The position numbers and the translations under genes are program-made. Below are positions 53,988-62,804 of a stretch of 64,000 nucleotides of DNA, in pieces. Source of the DNA: Accumulibacter appositus (GTDB lineage Bacteria > Pseudomonadota > Gammaproteobacteria > Burkholderiales > Rhodocyclaceae); the NCBI RefSeq assembly GCF_035440685.1, contig NZ_DAORMW010000011.1. One strand, 5' to 3'. A model generated the notes under the pieces. That model was not told where the DNA came from. It made no database searches and saw nothing but the letters and a program-made list of their open reading frames with translations. Position 1 is the first letter of the stretch. The number at the start of each line of letters is the position of its first letter.

Positions 53988-56828
53988 GTGAGCGCAGCGC
54001 AGTCGCAGGAAGCGCAGCCGCAAGCATCGCCGATGACCTCGGAGCGTCTGCTGGGCGTGCTCACTGCCCTGGTCGCCGAGACACGCCCGGGACGGGTCGC
54101 ACGCGTAGGCCTCGGCAGTCACCTCGAGCGCGACCTTGGCCTGGACAGCCTGGCGCGCGTCGAGCTCCTGTTGCGGGTCGGCATTGAGTTCGGCTGCTCC
54201 TTGCCGGAAGCGGCGCTGGCCGAAGCCGAAACGGCGCAGGACTTGCTGCGCTTCATTGCCACCGCCAGCGGCGAAGAGCATTCGCCGACGGTGGCCGATG
54301 CCTCGACAGCCAGTGGCCCGATCAGCGTTCCGACGCAGGCGATGACGCTGGTCGACGTCTTCGAATGGCATGTGCAACACCATCCGCAGCGCACACACGT
54401 GCTGCTCTACGGAAGTGGCGGCGAGGGGGGTGAGTTCCGTCCCGAGGCGATCTCCTACGCCGATCTGTTCGAGCAGTCGCGCCGCATCGCCACGGGCCTG
54501 GTGACGCGCGGGCTGCTGCCGCGACAAACGGTGGCCCTGATGTTGCCCACCAGCCGCGATTATCTGAGCAGCTTTTTCGGAGTGCTGCTCGCTGGCGGAA
54601 TTCCGGTGCCCATCTATCCGCCGGCGCGGCTGGCGCAGATCGAGGATCACCTGTGCCGGCACGCGCGTATTCTCGCCAACGCCGAAGCGGTGTTCATCAT
54701 TACCGTACCGCAGGCGAAAGGCGTTGCCGCGCTGCTGCGCCGTGAGGCGCCGAGTCTGAGTGAAGTGCTCACGCCAGCGGAGCTCGATAGCGAACCGATC
54801 GAACTGCTGTATCGCGCGCAAGCCGACGACATTGCGTTCCTGCAGTACACTTCGGGCAGCACCGGCGACCCCAAGGGCGTCGTGCTCAGCCACGCCAACC
54901 TGTTGGCCAACGTGCGTGCGATGGGGGCGGCCTGCGAGGCCAGCAGTGACGATGTCTTCATCTCATGGCTGCCGCTTTATCACGACATGGGGCTGATCGG
55001 CGCGTGGTTCTGCCCACTCTATTTCGGCATGCCGCTGGTGTTGATGTCGCCGCTGGCCTTCCTGTCGCGCCCGGTGCGCTGGCTGCGGGCGATCTCCGAT
55101 CACCGCGGAACGATTTCCCCGGCGCCCAATTTCGCGTACGAACTCTGCGCGCGAAAGATTGCCGACGCCGATTTGCAGGGAATTGATCTCTCATCCTGGC
55201 GCCTGGCCCTGAACGGTGCCGAGCCGGTGAGCCCGGCAACCCTGCAGGCATTCGGCGAACGTTTCGCTCCTTACGGTCTTCTCGGTGAGGCGATTACGCC
55301 AGTTTATGGCCTCGCCGAATGCTCGGTCGGGCTGGCTTTCCCGGCACTGGAGCGCGGTCCCTTGATCGATCGAATCGAGCGCGAAGAACTGGTCAATCGG
55401 AAATGCGCAGTTCCGGTCTCCGGAAGTGATGGCCAGGCGATGTGCGTTCCCGCCTGTGGACGGGCTCTGCCCGGGCATGAAATCCGCATCGTCGATGCGG
55501 AAGGCTGCGAGCTCCCCGATCGCTGCGTCGGACGACTGCAGTTCCACGGCCCGTCGGCGACACGCGGCTACTATCGCAACCCGCAGGCGACGCAGGCGCT
55601 GATTAGCGACGGCTGGCTCGACTCCGGCGACTTCGCATACACCGTCGCTGGCGAGATCTATCTGACCGGTCGGGTGAAGGACTTGATCATCCGCGGCGGA
55701 AGAAACCTCTACCCTTACGAGCTCGAACAGGCGGTGGGCAATATTCCGGGTGTGCGCAAGGGCTGTGTGGCCGTTTTTGCCAGCAAGGATGCGCGCACTG
55801 CCAGCGAACGGCTGGTGATTCTGGCCGAAACGCGTGAGCAAGAGGCAAGCGTGCTCGATGACCTGCGGCAGAAGATCAGCGACGCTGCACTTGATGAAAT
55901 CGGCATGCCTGCTGACGAAATTGTCCTGGCGCCAGCGAACTCGGTGCTCAAGACCTCTAGTGGCAAGATTCGTCGCAACGCTTCGCGCGACGCCTACGAG
56001 AATGGCTTGATCGGTGCGCCCACCGTGCCAGCCCGGCAACAGATGTTGCGCCTCGGTGTGGCCTCGCTGCGTGCGCGTCTGGGGGAGGCGGCGCGGCGCT
56101 TTGGCCGACGCGTCTATGGCGTCTGGTGCTGGAGCGTTTTTCTCGTCCTCGGCGTGCCGACTGCAGCGGCGGTGGTGCTCCTCGGCAAGCTGCTGCGCTC
56201 ACCGGCGAGCGGACGCCGCCTGGTGCACCGGGCGGCGCGGCTGTTTTTCGCGCTGGCCGGGATTCGCTTGCAGATCAGCGCCGTCGCAGACCTGCCGACA
56301 GTGCCGCATTTGTTGCTGGTCAATCATTGCAGTTATCTCGATGCGCTGGCTCTTTGCGCGGCCTTGCCGCCGAGCCGGGCCTACGCCTTTGTCGCCAAAC
56401 GGGAGTTGGTCGAACAGCCGGCGATACATGCTTTCCTGAGCGCGCTCGGGACGCTGTTCGTCGAGCGCTTCGCGGCCTCCAGGAGTGCCGAGGATGTCGA
56501 CGAGATCGCCGCGGCGCTCCGGCGGGGGCAGAATCTGGTCATTTTTCCGGAAGGAACCTTTTCTCGAGAAGCCGGGCTGAAGCCCTTCCGAATGGGGGCC
56601 TTCGTTGCCGCTGCGCGGGCCGGGACGCCAGTAGTGGTGGCCGGCCTATGTGGTTCGCGAGCGATTCTGCGCGATCAGACCTGGATGCCACGGCGTGGTC
56701 GCCTGGCACTAACCGTCGGATCGCTGCTGGCGCCGGCGGCTGACGACTGGTCGGCTGCTGTGGGTCTGCGTGACGCGGCGCGCAAGGAGATGCTCGGCCT
56801 TTGTGGTGAGCACGATCTGGAACGTTGA
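53988..56828 (+). CDS. ACP-FAAL-PlsC fusion
   Basis: 946 residues from a GTG with GGGAG 9 bases upstream; an ATG at 54033 is an alternative. An acyl-carrier domain comes first, with LGLDSLARVE supplying the phosphopantetheine serine (about residue 52). A fatty acyl-AMP ligase follows at 120-670: FLQYTSGSTGDPKGVVLSHA, SWLPLYHDMGLIG, NGAEPVSPATL, YGLAECSVGLAF and RGGRNLYPYELE. After membrane segments near 715-740 a 1-acylglycerol-3-phosphate acyltransferase domain (about 762-925) has NHCSYLDAL and FPEGTFSREAG. The protein could activate a free fatty acid, load it on its own carrier and pass it to a lipid acceptor, without CoA. This is inference from the order. Confidence 0.85.
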   Translation: MSAAQSQEAQPQASPMTSERLLGVLTALVAETRPGRVARVGLGSHLERDLGLDSLARVELLLRVGIEFGCSLPEAALAEAETAQDLLRFIATASGEEHSPTVADASTASGPISVPTQAMTLVDVFEWHVQHHPQRTHVLLYGSGGEGGEFRPEAISYADLFEQSRRIATGLVTRGLLPRQTVALMLPTSRDYLSSFFGVLLAGGIPVPIYPPARLAQIEDHLCRHARILANAEAVFIITVPQAKGVAALLRREAPSLSEVLTPAELDSEPIELLYRAQADDIAFLQYTSGSTGDPKGVVLSHANLLANVRAMGAACEASSDDVFISWLPLYHDMGLIGAWFCPLYFGMPLVLMSPLAFLSRPVRWLRAISDHRGTISPAPNFAYELCARKIADADLQGIDLSSWRLALNGAEPVSPATLQAFGERFAPYGLLGEAITPVYGLAECSVGLAFPALERGPLIDRIEREELVNRKCAVPVSGSDGQAMCVPACGRALPGHEIRIVDAEGCELPDRCVGRLQFHGPSATRGYYRNPQATQALISDGWLDSGDFAYTVAGEIYLTGRVKDLIIRGGRNLYPYELEQAVGNIPGVRKGCVAVFASKDARTASERLVILAETREQEASVLDDLRQKISDAALDEIGMPADEIVLAPANSVLKTSSGKIRRNASRDAYENGLIGAPTVPARQQMLRLGVASLRARLGEAARRFGRRVYGVWCWSVFLVLGVPTAAAVVLLGKLLRSPASGRRLVHRAARLFFALAGIRLQISAVADLPTVPHLLLVNHCSYLDALALCAALPPSRAYAFVAKRELVEQPAIHAFLSALGTLFVERFAASRSAEDVDEIAAALRRGQNLVIFPEGTFSREAGLKPFRMGAFVAAARAGTPVVVAGLCGSRAILRDQTWMPRRGRLALTVGSLLAPAADDWSAAVGLRDAARKEMLGLCGEHDLER

Positions 56829-56887
56829 CCCGCGCGAGTGACGCTGGGGGCAGCAGCAGCAAGGCGGCTTGCTGGTTTTGCACAGCT

Positions 56888-56919
56888 GAGTGCCGGCGGC
56901 GGCTTCTTGCCGGCGACTC
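56888..56919. terminator. Candidate hairpin between convergent genes
   Basis: GAGTGCCGGC (56888-56897) pairs with GCCGGCGACTC (56909-56919) with one unpaired base and an 11-base loop. It lies between the FAAL fusion and napB, which are convergent. No T-run is present, so termination may need Rho. Confidence 0.4.
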
Positions 56920-56937
56920 CCCGCCTCAGCCCCTGCC

Positions 56938-57405
56938 TCAGTTCTTCTGGACCGGTTTCTTGACGGCATCGCCCTTGAAAGTGTTGTCGACCAGTGGCGG
57001 CGCGTCGACCTGGGGCACGTGGCACTGCACGCAGCTGTAGCGACCACCGGTCGCTTCGGCGTGTTTCTTGCCGTCACGGTCGATGAAATGGCTATCGCCC
57101 ATCTTCGGCGCCTTTTTCTTCTGATAGGTTGCTGCCGAGTGGCAGTCCATGCACTGGTTTTCTTCGAGGTTTATTTCGTCGAAGTTCTCCACCGCGTGCG
57201 GGATGACCGGTGGCTGCGTGCTGAAGGTACGTGCGACCGGCGCTTCGGTGCCCGGGCGTTTGCCGGCGTAGTCCTTGACCGCGGGTGCGTGGCTGGGGGC
57301 GGCGACGTCGCTACCGCGCATCGAGGTCGTGGCGTCGGCGGCAAACACCAGCGAAGTCAGGCAACTGGCGACGATGGCGATGCTAAGTTTCAGTGAGTGC
57401 TTCAT
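56938..57405 (-). CDS. napB: Periplasmic nitrate reductase cytochrome c subunit NapB
   Basis: 155 residues. The signal peptide runs MKHSLKLSIAIVASCLTSLV then FAAD. Two heme c sites are present: CMDCH (85-89) and CVQCH (125-129), as in NapB, which passes electrons from the membrane quinol oxidase to NapA. It is the last gene of the napDAGHB operon, 38 bases after napH. Confidence 0.93.
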   Translation of the reverse strand: MKHSLKLSIAIVASCLTSLVFAADATTSMRGSDVAAPSHAPAVKDYAGKRPGTEAPVARTFSTQPPVIPHAVENFDEINLEENQCMDCHSAATYQKKKAPKMGDSHFIDRDGKKHAEATGGRYSCVQCHVPQVDAPPLVDNTFKGDAVKKPVQKN

Positions 57406-57443
57406 GATTGGCGTTCCCTCCACATCAAAAAAATTTGTGCTGT

Positions 57444-58358
57444 TTATCGAGTACTTCGGTGGCTGCTGTTCGCTGCGTGCGGGGTGTTTTGCGTGCCGTT
57501 TTCCGGCGGGTTGTCGAAGCGCAGGCCGAATGTGAACACGTCCTTGGAGCAGACATCAATGCAGCGCCCGCAGTTGGTACAGTTGCTGGCCAGGATGACC
57601 GGGCCGACACCCTTGCCGGCACCCTTAAGCGCGGGGCGAATGACCTGTGGCTCCGGGCAGACTTCGAAGCAGTCCATGCAGTCGTTGCACGCCGCCCGCT
57701 TGCTGGCCGTGACACGCAGCGGACTGCCCTTGGCGAGCAGGCTGTAGAAGGCGCCGACCGGGCAGAGGTGGCCGCACCAGCCGCGACTCATCACGAACAG
57801 GTCGAAAAGAAAAACCGCCAGCACGACCATCCACGCCGCACCGAGTCCGAAAATCAGTCCGCGATGCAGCATCGATACCGGGTTGACCAGTTCCCAGGCG
57901 ATGCTGCCGGTGAGTGCGGCGAGCAGCAAGGTCATCGCCAGGATCCAGTAGCGGCTGCTGCGCGCAACGTGCGCGCTGCCCTTGATTCCGAGTCGACGGC
58001 GCAGCCAGCTGGCGAGGTCGGTGAGCGGATTTATCGGGCAGACCCAGGCACAATAGACACGCCCACCCACCAGAAAATAGAAGGCCACAACGATCACTAC
58101 GCCGATCAGCGCCAGTCGCTCGGGCCAGTTGCCGGCCAGCAGCGATTGCAGCAGCACATAAGGATCGGTCAGCGGCAGGGTGTCGAGGGTCAGGCTATAG
58201 GCCAGATTCCCTTTGACGATCCACACGGCTGCCAGCGGACCGAGCAGGAACAGGGCCATAAGCGCCAACTGGCACAGGCGGCGGGCCAACAGCCAGCGGT
58301 GGGCGGCAATCCAGCCTTTGCTGGCAAGCGCATCGGCTCCTGGGCGCTTGTTGTTCAT
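57444..58358 (-). CDS. napH: Quinol dehydrogenase membrane component NapH
   Basis: 304 residues. Four to five membrane helices carry the Cys motifs typical of NapH: VYCAWVCPINPLTD and RGWCGHLCPVGAFY on the cytoplasmic/periplasmic face. Two 4Fe-4S clusters follow in CNDCMDCFEVCPEPQ and CTNCGRCIDVCSKD. With NapG it oxidises quinol and feeds electrons towards NapB/NapA. It overlaps napG by 4 bases. Confidence 0.93.
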   Translation of the reverse strand: MNNKRPGADALASKGWIAAHRWLLARRLCQLALMALFLLGPLAAVWIVKGNLAYSLTLDTLPLTDPYVLLQSLLAGNWPERLALIGVVIVVAFYFLVGGRVYCAWVCPINPLTDLASWLRRRLGIKGSAHVARSSRYWILAMTLLLAALTGSIAWELVNPVSMLHRGLIFGLGAAWMVVLAVFLFDLFVMSRGWCGHLCPVGAFYSLLAKGSPLRVTASKRAACNDCMDCFEVCPEPQVIRPALKGAGKGVGPVILASNCTNCGRCIDVCSKDVFTFGLRFDNPPENGTQNTPHAANSSHRSTR

Positions 58359-59299
58359 CGTGGGGCCTCGGCAGGCAAGGCATTGACGCCGCTGCCCGGC
58401 GCAGCGGGGCCGCCCAGGCCGGGCGGCAGGCTGGGAAGCGCCGGGCTGCTCGCCGGTTTTCGTGCCGGCAGCTTGTCGCTACCCGGATCGAAGTGGCCTT
58501 CGAGGTGCATGCCGTCAGGCATGCGGTCTGGCAAATCAACGATGCCCCTGTCCTCGACCAGCGAATGCCCACCGGCCTTGCTTTTCTCGTCCCAGCCGAG
58601 GCGGTAGTGCTCGCCGAGTGAGCCTTTTACCAGCTTGGCGGGCAGCACCCGGATCGACGCTTCTTCGGTGACGCAGGCGCTCTCGCACTTGCCGCAGCCG
58701 GTGCAATGCTCGGAGTGCACGGTCGGAATGAACATCGCGTGCCGGCCGGTACGGGTGTTCGGCCGCACTTCGAGGGTAATCGCCTTGTCGATCACCGGGC
58801 AGACGCGGTAGCAGACGTCGCAACGCAGCCCGAGGAAGTTGAGGCAGGTTTCCTGGTCCGAGAGAACCGCGAGGCCCATCCTTGACTGGTTGATGTCGGT
58901 CAGGCCGTGGTCAAGGGCGCCTGTCGGACAGGCCTTGACGCAGGGAATGTCTTCGCACATCTCGCAGGGCCCGCTACGCGCCGTAAAGTACGGTGTGCCT
59001 GTGGCAATCGGCGACTCTGGCCGGGCCAGTTCGAGAATGTGGTAGGGGCAGTCGCGCACGCACATGCCGCAGCGAATGCAGGCGCCGAGAAAGTCGTCTT
59101 CGGCGCCCGCGCCGGGTGGGCGCACGGCCAGTGGTGGCTTGGCCTTGGCCTGTTTCGTGTAGGTCGCCAAAGCGAGCCCGAATATCCCGATACCGCAACA
59201 CAGCCGTGCTGAATCAAACACGAACTGACGGCGCGTCAATGACTGCGTGTTTGCCGCGCGCGGAGGCTGGGGGCTGCTCTTCTTGTTTGCCGTGGGCAT
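58355..59299 (-). CDS. napG: Ferredoxin-type protein NapG
   Basis: 314 residues. A twin-arginine-like RRQFVFDSARLC leads an export signal. Four 4Fe-4S-type motifs follow: CIRCGMCVRDCP, CEMCEDIPCVKACP, CDVCYRVCP and CTGCGKCESACV. NapG is the periplasmic partner of NapH in quinol-to-NapA electron flow. The C-terminal 60 residues are Pro/Ala rich and unstructured, longer than usual. It overlaps napH (ATGA). Confidence 0.93.
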   Translation of the reverse strand: MPTANKKSSPQPPRAANTQSLTRRQFVFDSARLCCGIGIFGLALATYTKQAKAKPPLAVRPPGAGAEDDFLGACIRCGMCVRDCPYHILELARPESPIATGTPYFTARSGPCEMCEDIPCVKACPTGALDHGLTDINQSRMGLAVLSDQETCLNFLGLRCDVCYRVCPVIDKAITLEVRPNTRTGRHAMFIPTVHSEHCTGCGKCESACVTEEASIRVLPAKLVKGSLGEHYRLGWDEKSKAGGHSLVEDRGIVDLPDRMPDGMHLEGHFDPGSDKLPARKPASSPALPSLPPGLGGPAAPGSGVNALPAEAPR

Positions 59300-59332
59300 T
59301 TTTGCGTAGCCAGAAACCGGGCCGGTGCCAAA

Positions 59333-59416
59333 TGTGAAAGTTGCGTCCGCGACTCGCGGATCTCCCTTCTCTCCCTGCCCGTCGAACGACTCCGGCGTGC
59401 AAGCCGGAATGCGCGC
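59333..59416. repeat. Dispersed intergenic repeat, copy C
   Basis: The same unit as at 39713-39775: GTGAAAGTTGCGTCCGCGAC, a short spacer, then CTCCCTGCCCGTCGAACGAC, the hairpin CCGGC-GTGCAA-GCCGG and AATGCGCGC. It lies between napG and napA inside the operon, so it is transcribed. Confidence 0.75.
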
Positions 59417-59498
59417 TGCAAGGGGAGGGGGCGGCCATTAGGCGGGCGATGTTCTGCCCGCCCTGGCTCTCCCTGATTGTCCTGCGTTCGCGTGTCTA

Positions 59499-62024
59499 TC
59501 AGGCTTTGACCACCTTGCACGCGCACTTCTTGAAGTCGGTTTCCTTGGAGATCGGACAAGTGGCGTCAAGTGTCAGCTTGTTGACCAGGCGATGCTCATC
59601 GAAGAAGGGCACGAACACCAGGCCAGCCGGTGGCTTGTTACGGCCACGCGTTTCGACGCGCAACGCGATCTCGCCGCGCCGGGTAACCGTCTTGACGACG
59701 TCACCGCGTTGCAGGCCGCGCTTCTTGGCGTCGTCCGGATGCATGTAGATCCAGGCGTCGGGCATGGCCTTGTACAACTCCGGGACGCGCCGCGTCATCG
59801 AACCGGTATGCCAGTGTTCGAGAACGCGCCCGGTGCATAGCCAGAGGTCGTACTCCTGGTCGGGCATTTCGGCGGCCGGCTGGTACGGCAGCGCAAAAAT
59901 GACCGCCTTGCCGTCGGGCTTGCCGTAGAACTTCACGCCTTCGCCCGCCTTGACGTAAGGGTCGTAGCCTTCGCGGAAGCGCCACAGCGTTTCCTTGCCG
60001 TCAACCACCGGCCAGCGCAGGCCGCGCGCCTTGTGATAGGTGTCGAACTCTGCCAGGTCGTGGGCGTGGCCGCGACCAAAGGCGGCGTACTCCTCGAACA
60101 GGCCTTTTTGCAGATAGAAGCCGCAGGCCTTTGCTTCGTCGTTGTCGAAGCCCTTGTAGGTCTGGCTGGTCGGGAACTTGTCGACCTGGCCGTTGGCGAA
60201 GAGCACCTCGTAGAGCGTCTTGCCCTTGTACTCGGGGTTCTTGGCGAGCAGGTCGGCCGGCCACACCTCGTCGGTCGTGAAACGCTTCGAGAACTCGATG
60301 TACTGCAGAAGATCCGAGCGCGCCTCTCCCGGCGCCTTGACCTGCTGGCGCCAGAATTGCGTGCGCCGCTCGGCGTTGCCGAAAGCGCCTTCCTTCTCCA
60401 TCCACATCGCCGAGGGCAGGATCAGGTCGCCGGACATCGCCGAAACGGTGGGGTAGCAGTCGGAGACGACGATGAAATTGTCGGGGTTGCGCCAGCCCGG
60501 GAAGATTTCATCATTGATGTTCGGCCCGGCCTGCATGTTGTTGGTCGTCGTCGTCCAGTAGAAATTGATCTTGCCGTCCTTGAGCAGGCGGCTCTGCAAT
60601 ACGGCGTGCGCGCCGTTCCAGTCGGGGATCGTCCCGGCCGGCAGCTTCCATAGTTTCTCGCTCAGTTCCCGGTGTTTGGGATTGGTAACCACCATGTCGG
60701 CCGGCAGCCGGTGCGCGAAGGTGCCGACCTCACGAGCGGTGCCGCAGGCCGAGGGCTGGCCGGTCAGCGAGAACGGGCTGTTGCCGGGCTCGGAGATCTT
60801 GCCGACCAGCAGATGCACGTTGTAGACCATGTTGTTGGCCCAGGTACCACGCGTGTGCTGGTTGAAGCCCATGGTCCAGAACGACGTCACCTTGGTGTTC
60901 GGATCGGCGTAGGCCTTGGCAAGCGCTTCGAGGTTTTCTTTCGGTACACCGGAGATCTCGTGCGCCTTGTCGAGCGTGTACTCGGAGACAAAGACCTTGA
61001 ATTCGTCGAAGCTCATGTCGCTGGCGCCGCCCGGGTTGCCCTTGGGTTTGCCGTCTTCGCCTGGGTAGCCGTTGTTCATGGCCACCTTCTCGAGCGGATG
61101 ATTCGGCCGTAGGCCGTAACCGATGTCGGTGACGCCCTTCTTGAAGTTGACATTGCGGGCGACGAATTCCTCGTTCACCGCGTTGTTCTGGATGATGTAG
61201 TTGCAGATGTAGTTGAGGATTGCCAGGTCACTCTGCGGTTTGAAGATCAACTCGTTGTCGGCCAACTCGGTTGAGCGATGGCCGAAAGTGGAAAGGACGT
61301 GAACCTTGACGTTCTTGCCGGTCAGCCGGCGATCGGTGAGCCGCGACCACAGAATCGGGTGCATCTCGGCCATGTTCGAACCCCAGAGCACGAAAGTGTC
61401 GGCGTGTTCGAGGTCGTCGTAGCAGCCCATTGGTTCGTCAATGCCGAAAGTGCGCATGAAACCGGCGACCGCGGAGGCCATGCAGTGACGGGCATTCGGG
61501 TCGATGTTGTTGCTCAGCAAGCCGGCCTTCATCAGCTTGGCCGCAGCATAGCCTTCCCAGACCGTCCATTGCCCCGAGCCGAACATGGCGACGTTGCGCG
61601 GACCGCCTTTCTTGAGCGCGGCCTTGCATTTCTCGGCCATGATGTCGTAAGCCTGATCCCAGGAAATCGGCGTGAACTCGCCGTTCTTGTCGAACTTTCC
61701 ATCCTTCATGCGCAGCAGGGGAGTGGTCAGGCGATCCTTGCCGTACTGGACCTTGGAGAGGAAGTAGCCTTTGATGCAGTTGAGACCTCTGTTGACCGGT
61801 GCGTCCGGGTCACCCTGGGTGGCGACGATGCGGCCTCCCTTGGTTCCGACCAGCACGCCGCAACCAGTTCCGCAGTAGCGGCAGGCGCCTTTGTCCCAGC
61901 GCACGCCATCGGACTTCGCGGGGGCTGCCTGGGCGATGCCAGGAATGCTGATTCCAGCCACGCTGGCGGCGGCGGCAACGGCATTGCTCTTGATAAAGTC
62001 ACGGCGAGTCAACGTCAATTTCAT
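59499..62024 (-). CDS. napA: Periplasmic nitrate reductase catalytic subunit NapA
   Basis: 841 residues. The twin-arginine signal TRRDFIKSNAVAAAASVAG directs Tat export. The 4Fe-4S motif is CRYCGTGCGVLVGTK with a later Cys in GLNCIKGYFLSK. The molybdenum-binding Cys is in NARHCMASAVAGF. Mo-bis-MGD motifs run through the rest and end in TCPISKETDFKKCACKV. It reduces nitrate to nitrite in the periplasm. The start at 62024, one base after the napD stop, has GAGGAAG upstream and is embedded in napD's last codons. A repeat element lies in the 199-base gap to napG. Confidence 0.96.
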   Translation of the reverse strand: MKLTLTRRDFIKSNAVAAAASVAGISIPGIAQAAPAKSDGVRWDKGACRYCGTGCGVLVGTKGGRIVATQGDPDAPVNRGLNCIKGYFLSKVQYGKDRLTTPLLRMKDGKFDKNGEFTPISWDQAYDIMAEKCKAALKKGGPRNVAMFGSGQWTVWEGYAAAKLMKAGLLSNNIDPNARHCMASAVAGFMRTFGIDEPMGCYDDLEHADTFVLWGSNMAEMHPILWSRLTDRRLTGKNVKVHVLSTFGHRSTELADNELIFKPQSDLAILNYICNYIIQNNAVNEEFVARNVNFKKGVTDIGYGLRPNHPLEKVAMNNGYPGEDGKPKGNPGGASDMSFDEFKVFVSEYTLDKAHEISGVPKENLEALAKAYADPNTKVTSFWTMGFNQHTRGTWANNMVYNVHLLVGKISEPGNSPFSLTGQPSACGTAREVGTFAHRLPADMVVTNPKHRELSEKLWKLPAGTIPDWNGAHAVLQSRLLKDGKINFYWTTTTNNMQAGPNINDEIFPGWRNPDNFIVVSDCYPTVSAMSGDLILPSAMWMEKEGAFGNAERRTQFWRQQVKAPGEARSDLLQYIEFSKRFTTDEVWPADLLAKNPEYKGKTLYEVLFANGQVDKFPTSQTYKGFDNDEAKACGFYLQKGLFEEYAAFGRGHAHDLAEFDTYHKARGLRWPVVDGKETLWRFREGYDPYVKAGEGVKFYGKPDGKAVIFALPYQPAAEMPDQEYDLWLCTGRVLEHWHTGSMTRRVPELYKAMPDAWIYMHPDDAKKRGLQRGDVVKTVTRRGEIALRVETRGRNKPPAGLVFVPFFDEHRLVNKLTLDATCPISKETDFKKCACKVVKA

Positions 62025-62025
62025 C

Positions 62026-62274
62026 TCATACTTCCTCATCGGGATCGGGTTCAAACTGGCTATAGACCAATGACGCGGAGAGTACGCCCGGTTGTCGACT
62101 GATGGTGCTGAACAAATCTGCCGCAGCACGGTCGCTGTCGGCTTCGATGGTCACTATCAGTTGGCCATTCGCGGTCGCTGCGTGGACTTCGACGCCACCG
62201 AGAAGCAGCAGGCTGTCGCGCACCTGCTGTTGAACTTCGGGGCGGGCATTGACCAGCAGGCTGGAAATATTCAT
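62026..62274 (-). CDS. napD: NapD chaperone
   Basis: 82 residues: MNISSLLVNARPEVQQQVRD, then GVEVHAATANGQLIVTIEAD, and QPGVLSASLVYSQFE. This is the small ferredoxin-like fold that binds the NapA Tat signal until cofactor loading is complete. The first gene of the operon, it is directly coupled to napA (1-base gap). An in-frame upstream extension to 62337 is rejected because MNISS is the family start. Confidence 0.9.
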   Translation of the reverse strand: MNISSLLVNARPEVQQQVRDSLLLLGGVEVHAATANGQLIVTIEADSDRAAADLFSTISRQPGVLSASLVYSQFEPDPDEEV

Positions 62275-62359
62275 CAGATCGAGGCTCTCCTGTTGGCAAG
62301 CTGAGTGAGTGAGCGCGTCGCCAATGCAGCCGAACACGGAACCAAGCAGTCTTGCGTCA

Positions 62360-62408
62360 GGCGATTACTCTAAGCGCCCGGTGAGGTCTTTTGCTTGATG
62401 CAAGTCAA
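62360..62408 (-). promoter_or_regulatory. FNR-type box and -10 of the nap operon
   Basis: TTGAT-GCAA-GTCAA at 62395-62408 (TTGAC-TTGC-ATCAA on the minus strand) has one mismatch from the FNR consensus TTGATNNNNATCAA. TAGAGT at 62367-62372 (minus strand) fits a -10 hexamer, which would place the start near 62360 and the box centre near -41.5, the class II activation position. Anaerobic induction of nap is therefore expected; napD starts about 85 bases further on. Confidence 0.6.
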
Positions 62409-62544
62409 GCGAAAGACATCCAGCTTGCCGCCGGCAGCGATGGTCAACGCCAGGCGGGTGGTGGGGCGATCCTGCGCGCGGGGGATGAGATCGCTGCTCG
62501 GCGGTCGCGAGTGTGGCGCAGGTCTATCGAAGGAGGTAACGCAA

Positions 62545-62576
62545 AAAAGCGCGGGACCAAAGGTTCCGCGCTTTTA
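62545..62576 (-). terminator. Rho-independent terminator of 6S RNA
   Basis: On the minus strand AAAAGCGCGGAACC-TTT-GGTCCCGCGCTTTTTT: stem of about 14 base pairs with one mismatch, 3-base loop and T-run. The other strand also ends in a T-rich stretch, so it is probably bidirectional. Confidence 0.85.
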
Positions 62577-62582
62577 AATTTT

Positions 62583-62770
62583 GTCCCCGCAAGTGCCGTC
62601 AGGCCGGCATCCTGAACCTGGGTTCAGATAGGTCACATCCCTTCCGCATCAGGTATGCCCGACTTGAGGGGCATACACAACAGCGGTTTCTATGGTCTGC
62701 AACCAATGCCAATTAGCATTGGTTCAAGGAATCTATGACCTTAACAAACACCGCAGGGAACTCTCTCGGA
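62583..62770 (-). ncRNA. ssrS: 6S RNA
   Basis: On the minus strand the 5' region TCCCTGCGGTGTTTGTTAAG can pair with the 3' region GGCACTTGCGGGGAC to close the molecule. CTGAACCCAGGTTCAG followed by GATGCCGGCCTGACGGCA matches the conserved 3' arm of 6S RNA (CTTGAACC..GGTTCAAGG..GCCTG.GGCA in E. coli). The apical part has the perfect stem GTATGCCC...GGGCATAC (62653-62676). It sits downstream of zapA on the same strand, the standard location, and is followed by a terminator. It binds sigma-70 RNA polymerase in stationary phase. Ends are estimates. Confidence 0.9.
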
Positions 62771-62804
62771 GTTTTCGGAACCGGTGGTCTGCGCGACCTG
62801 GACT

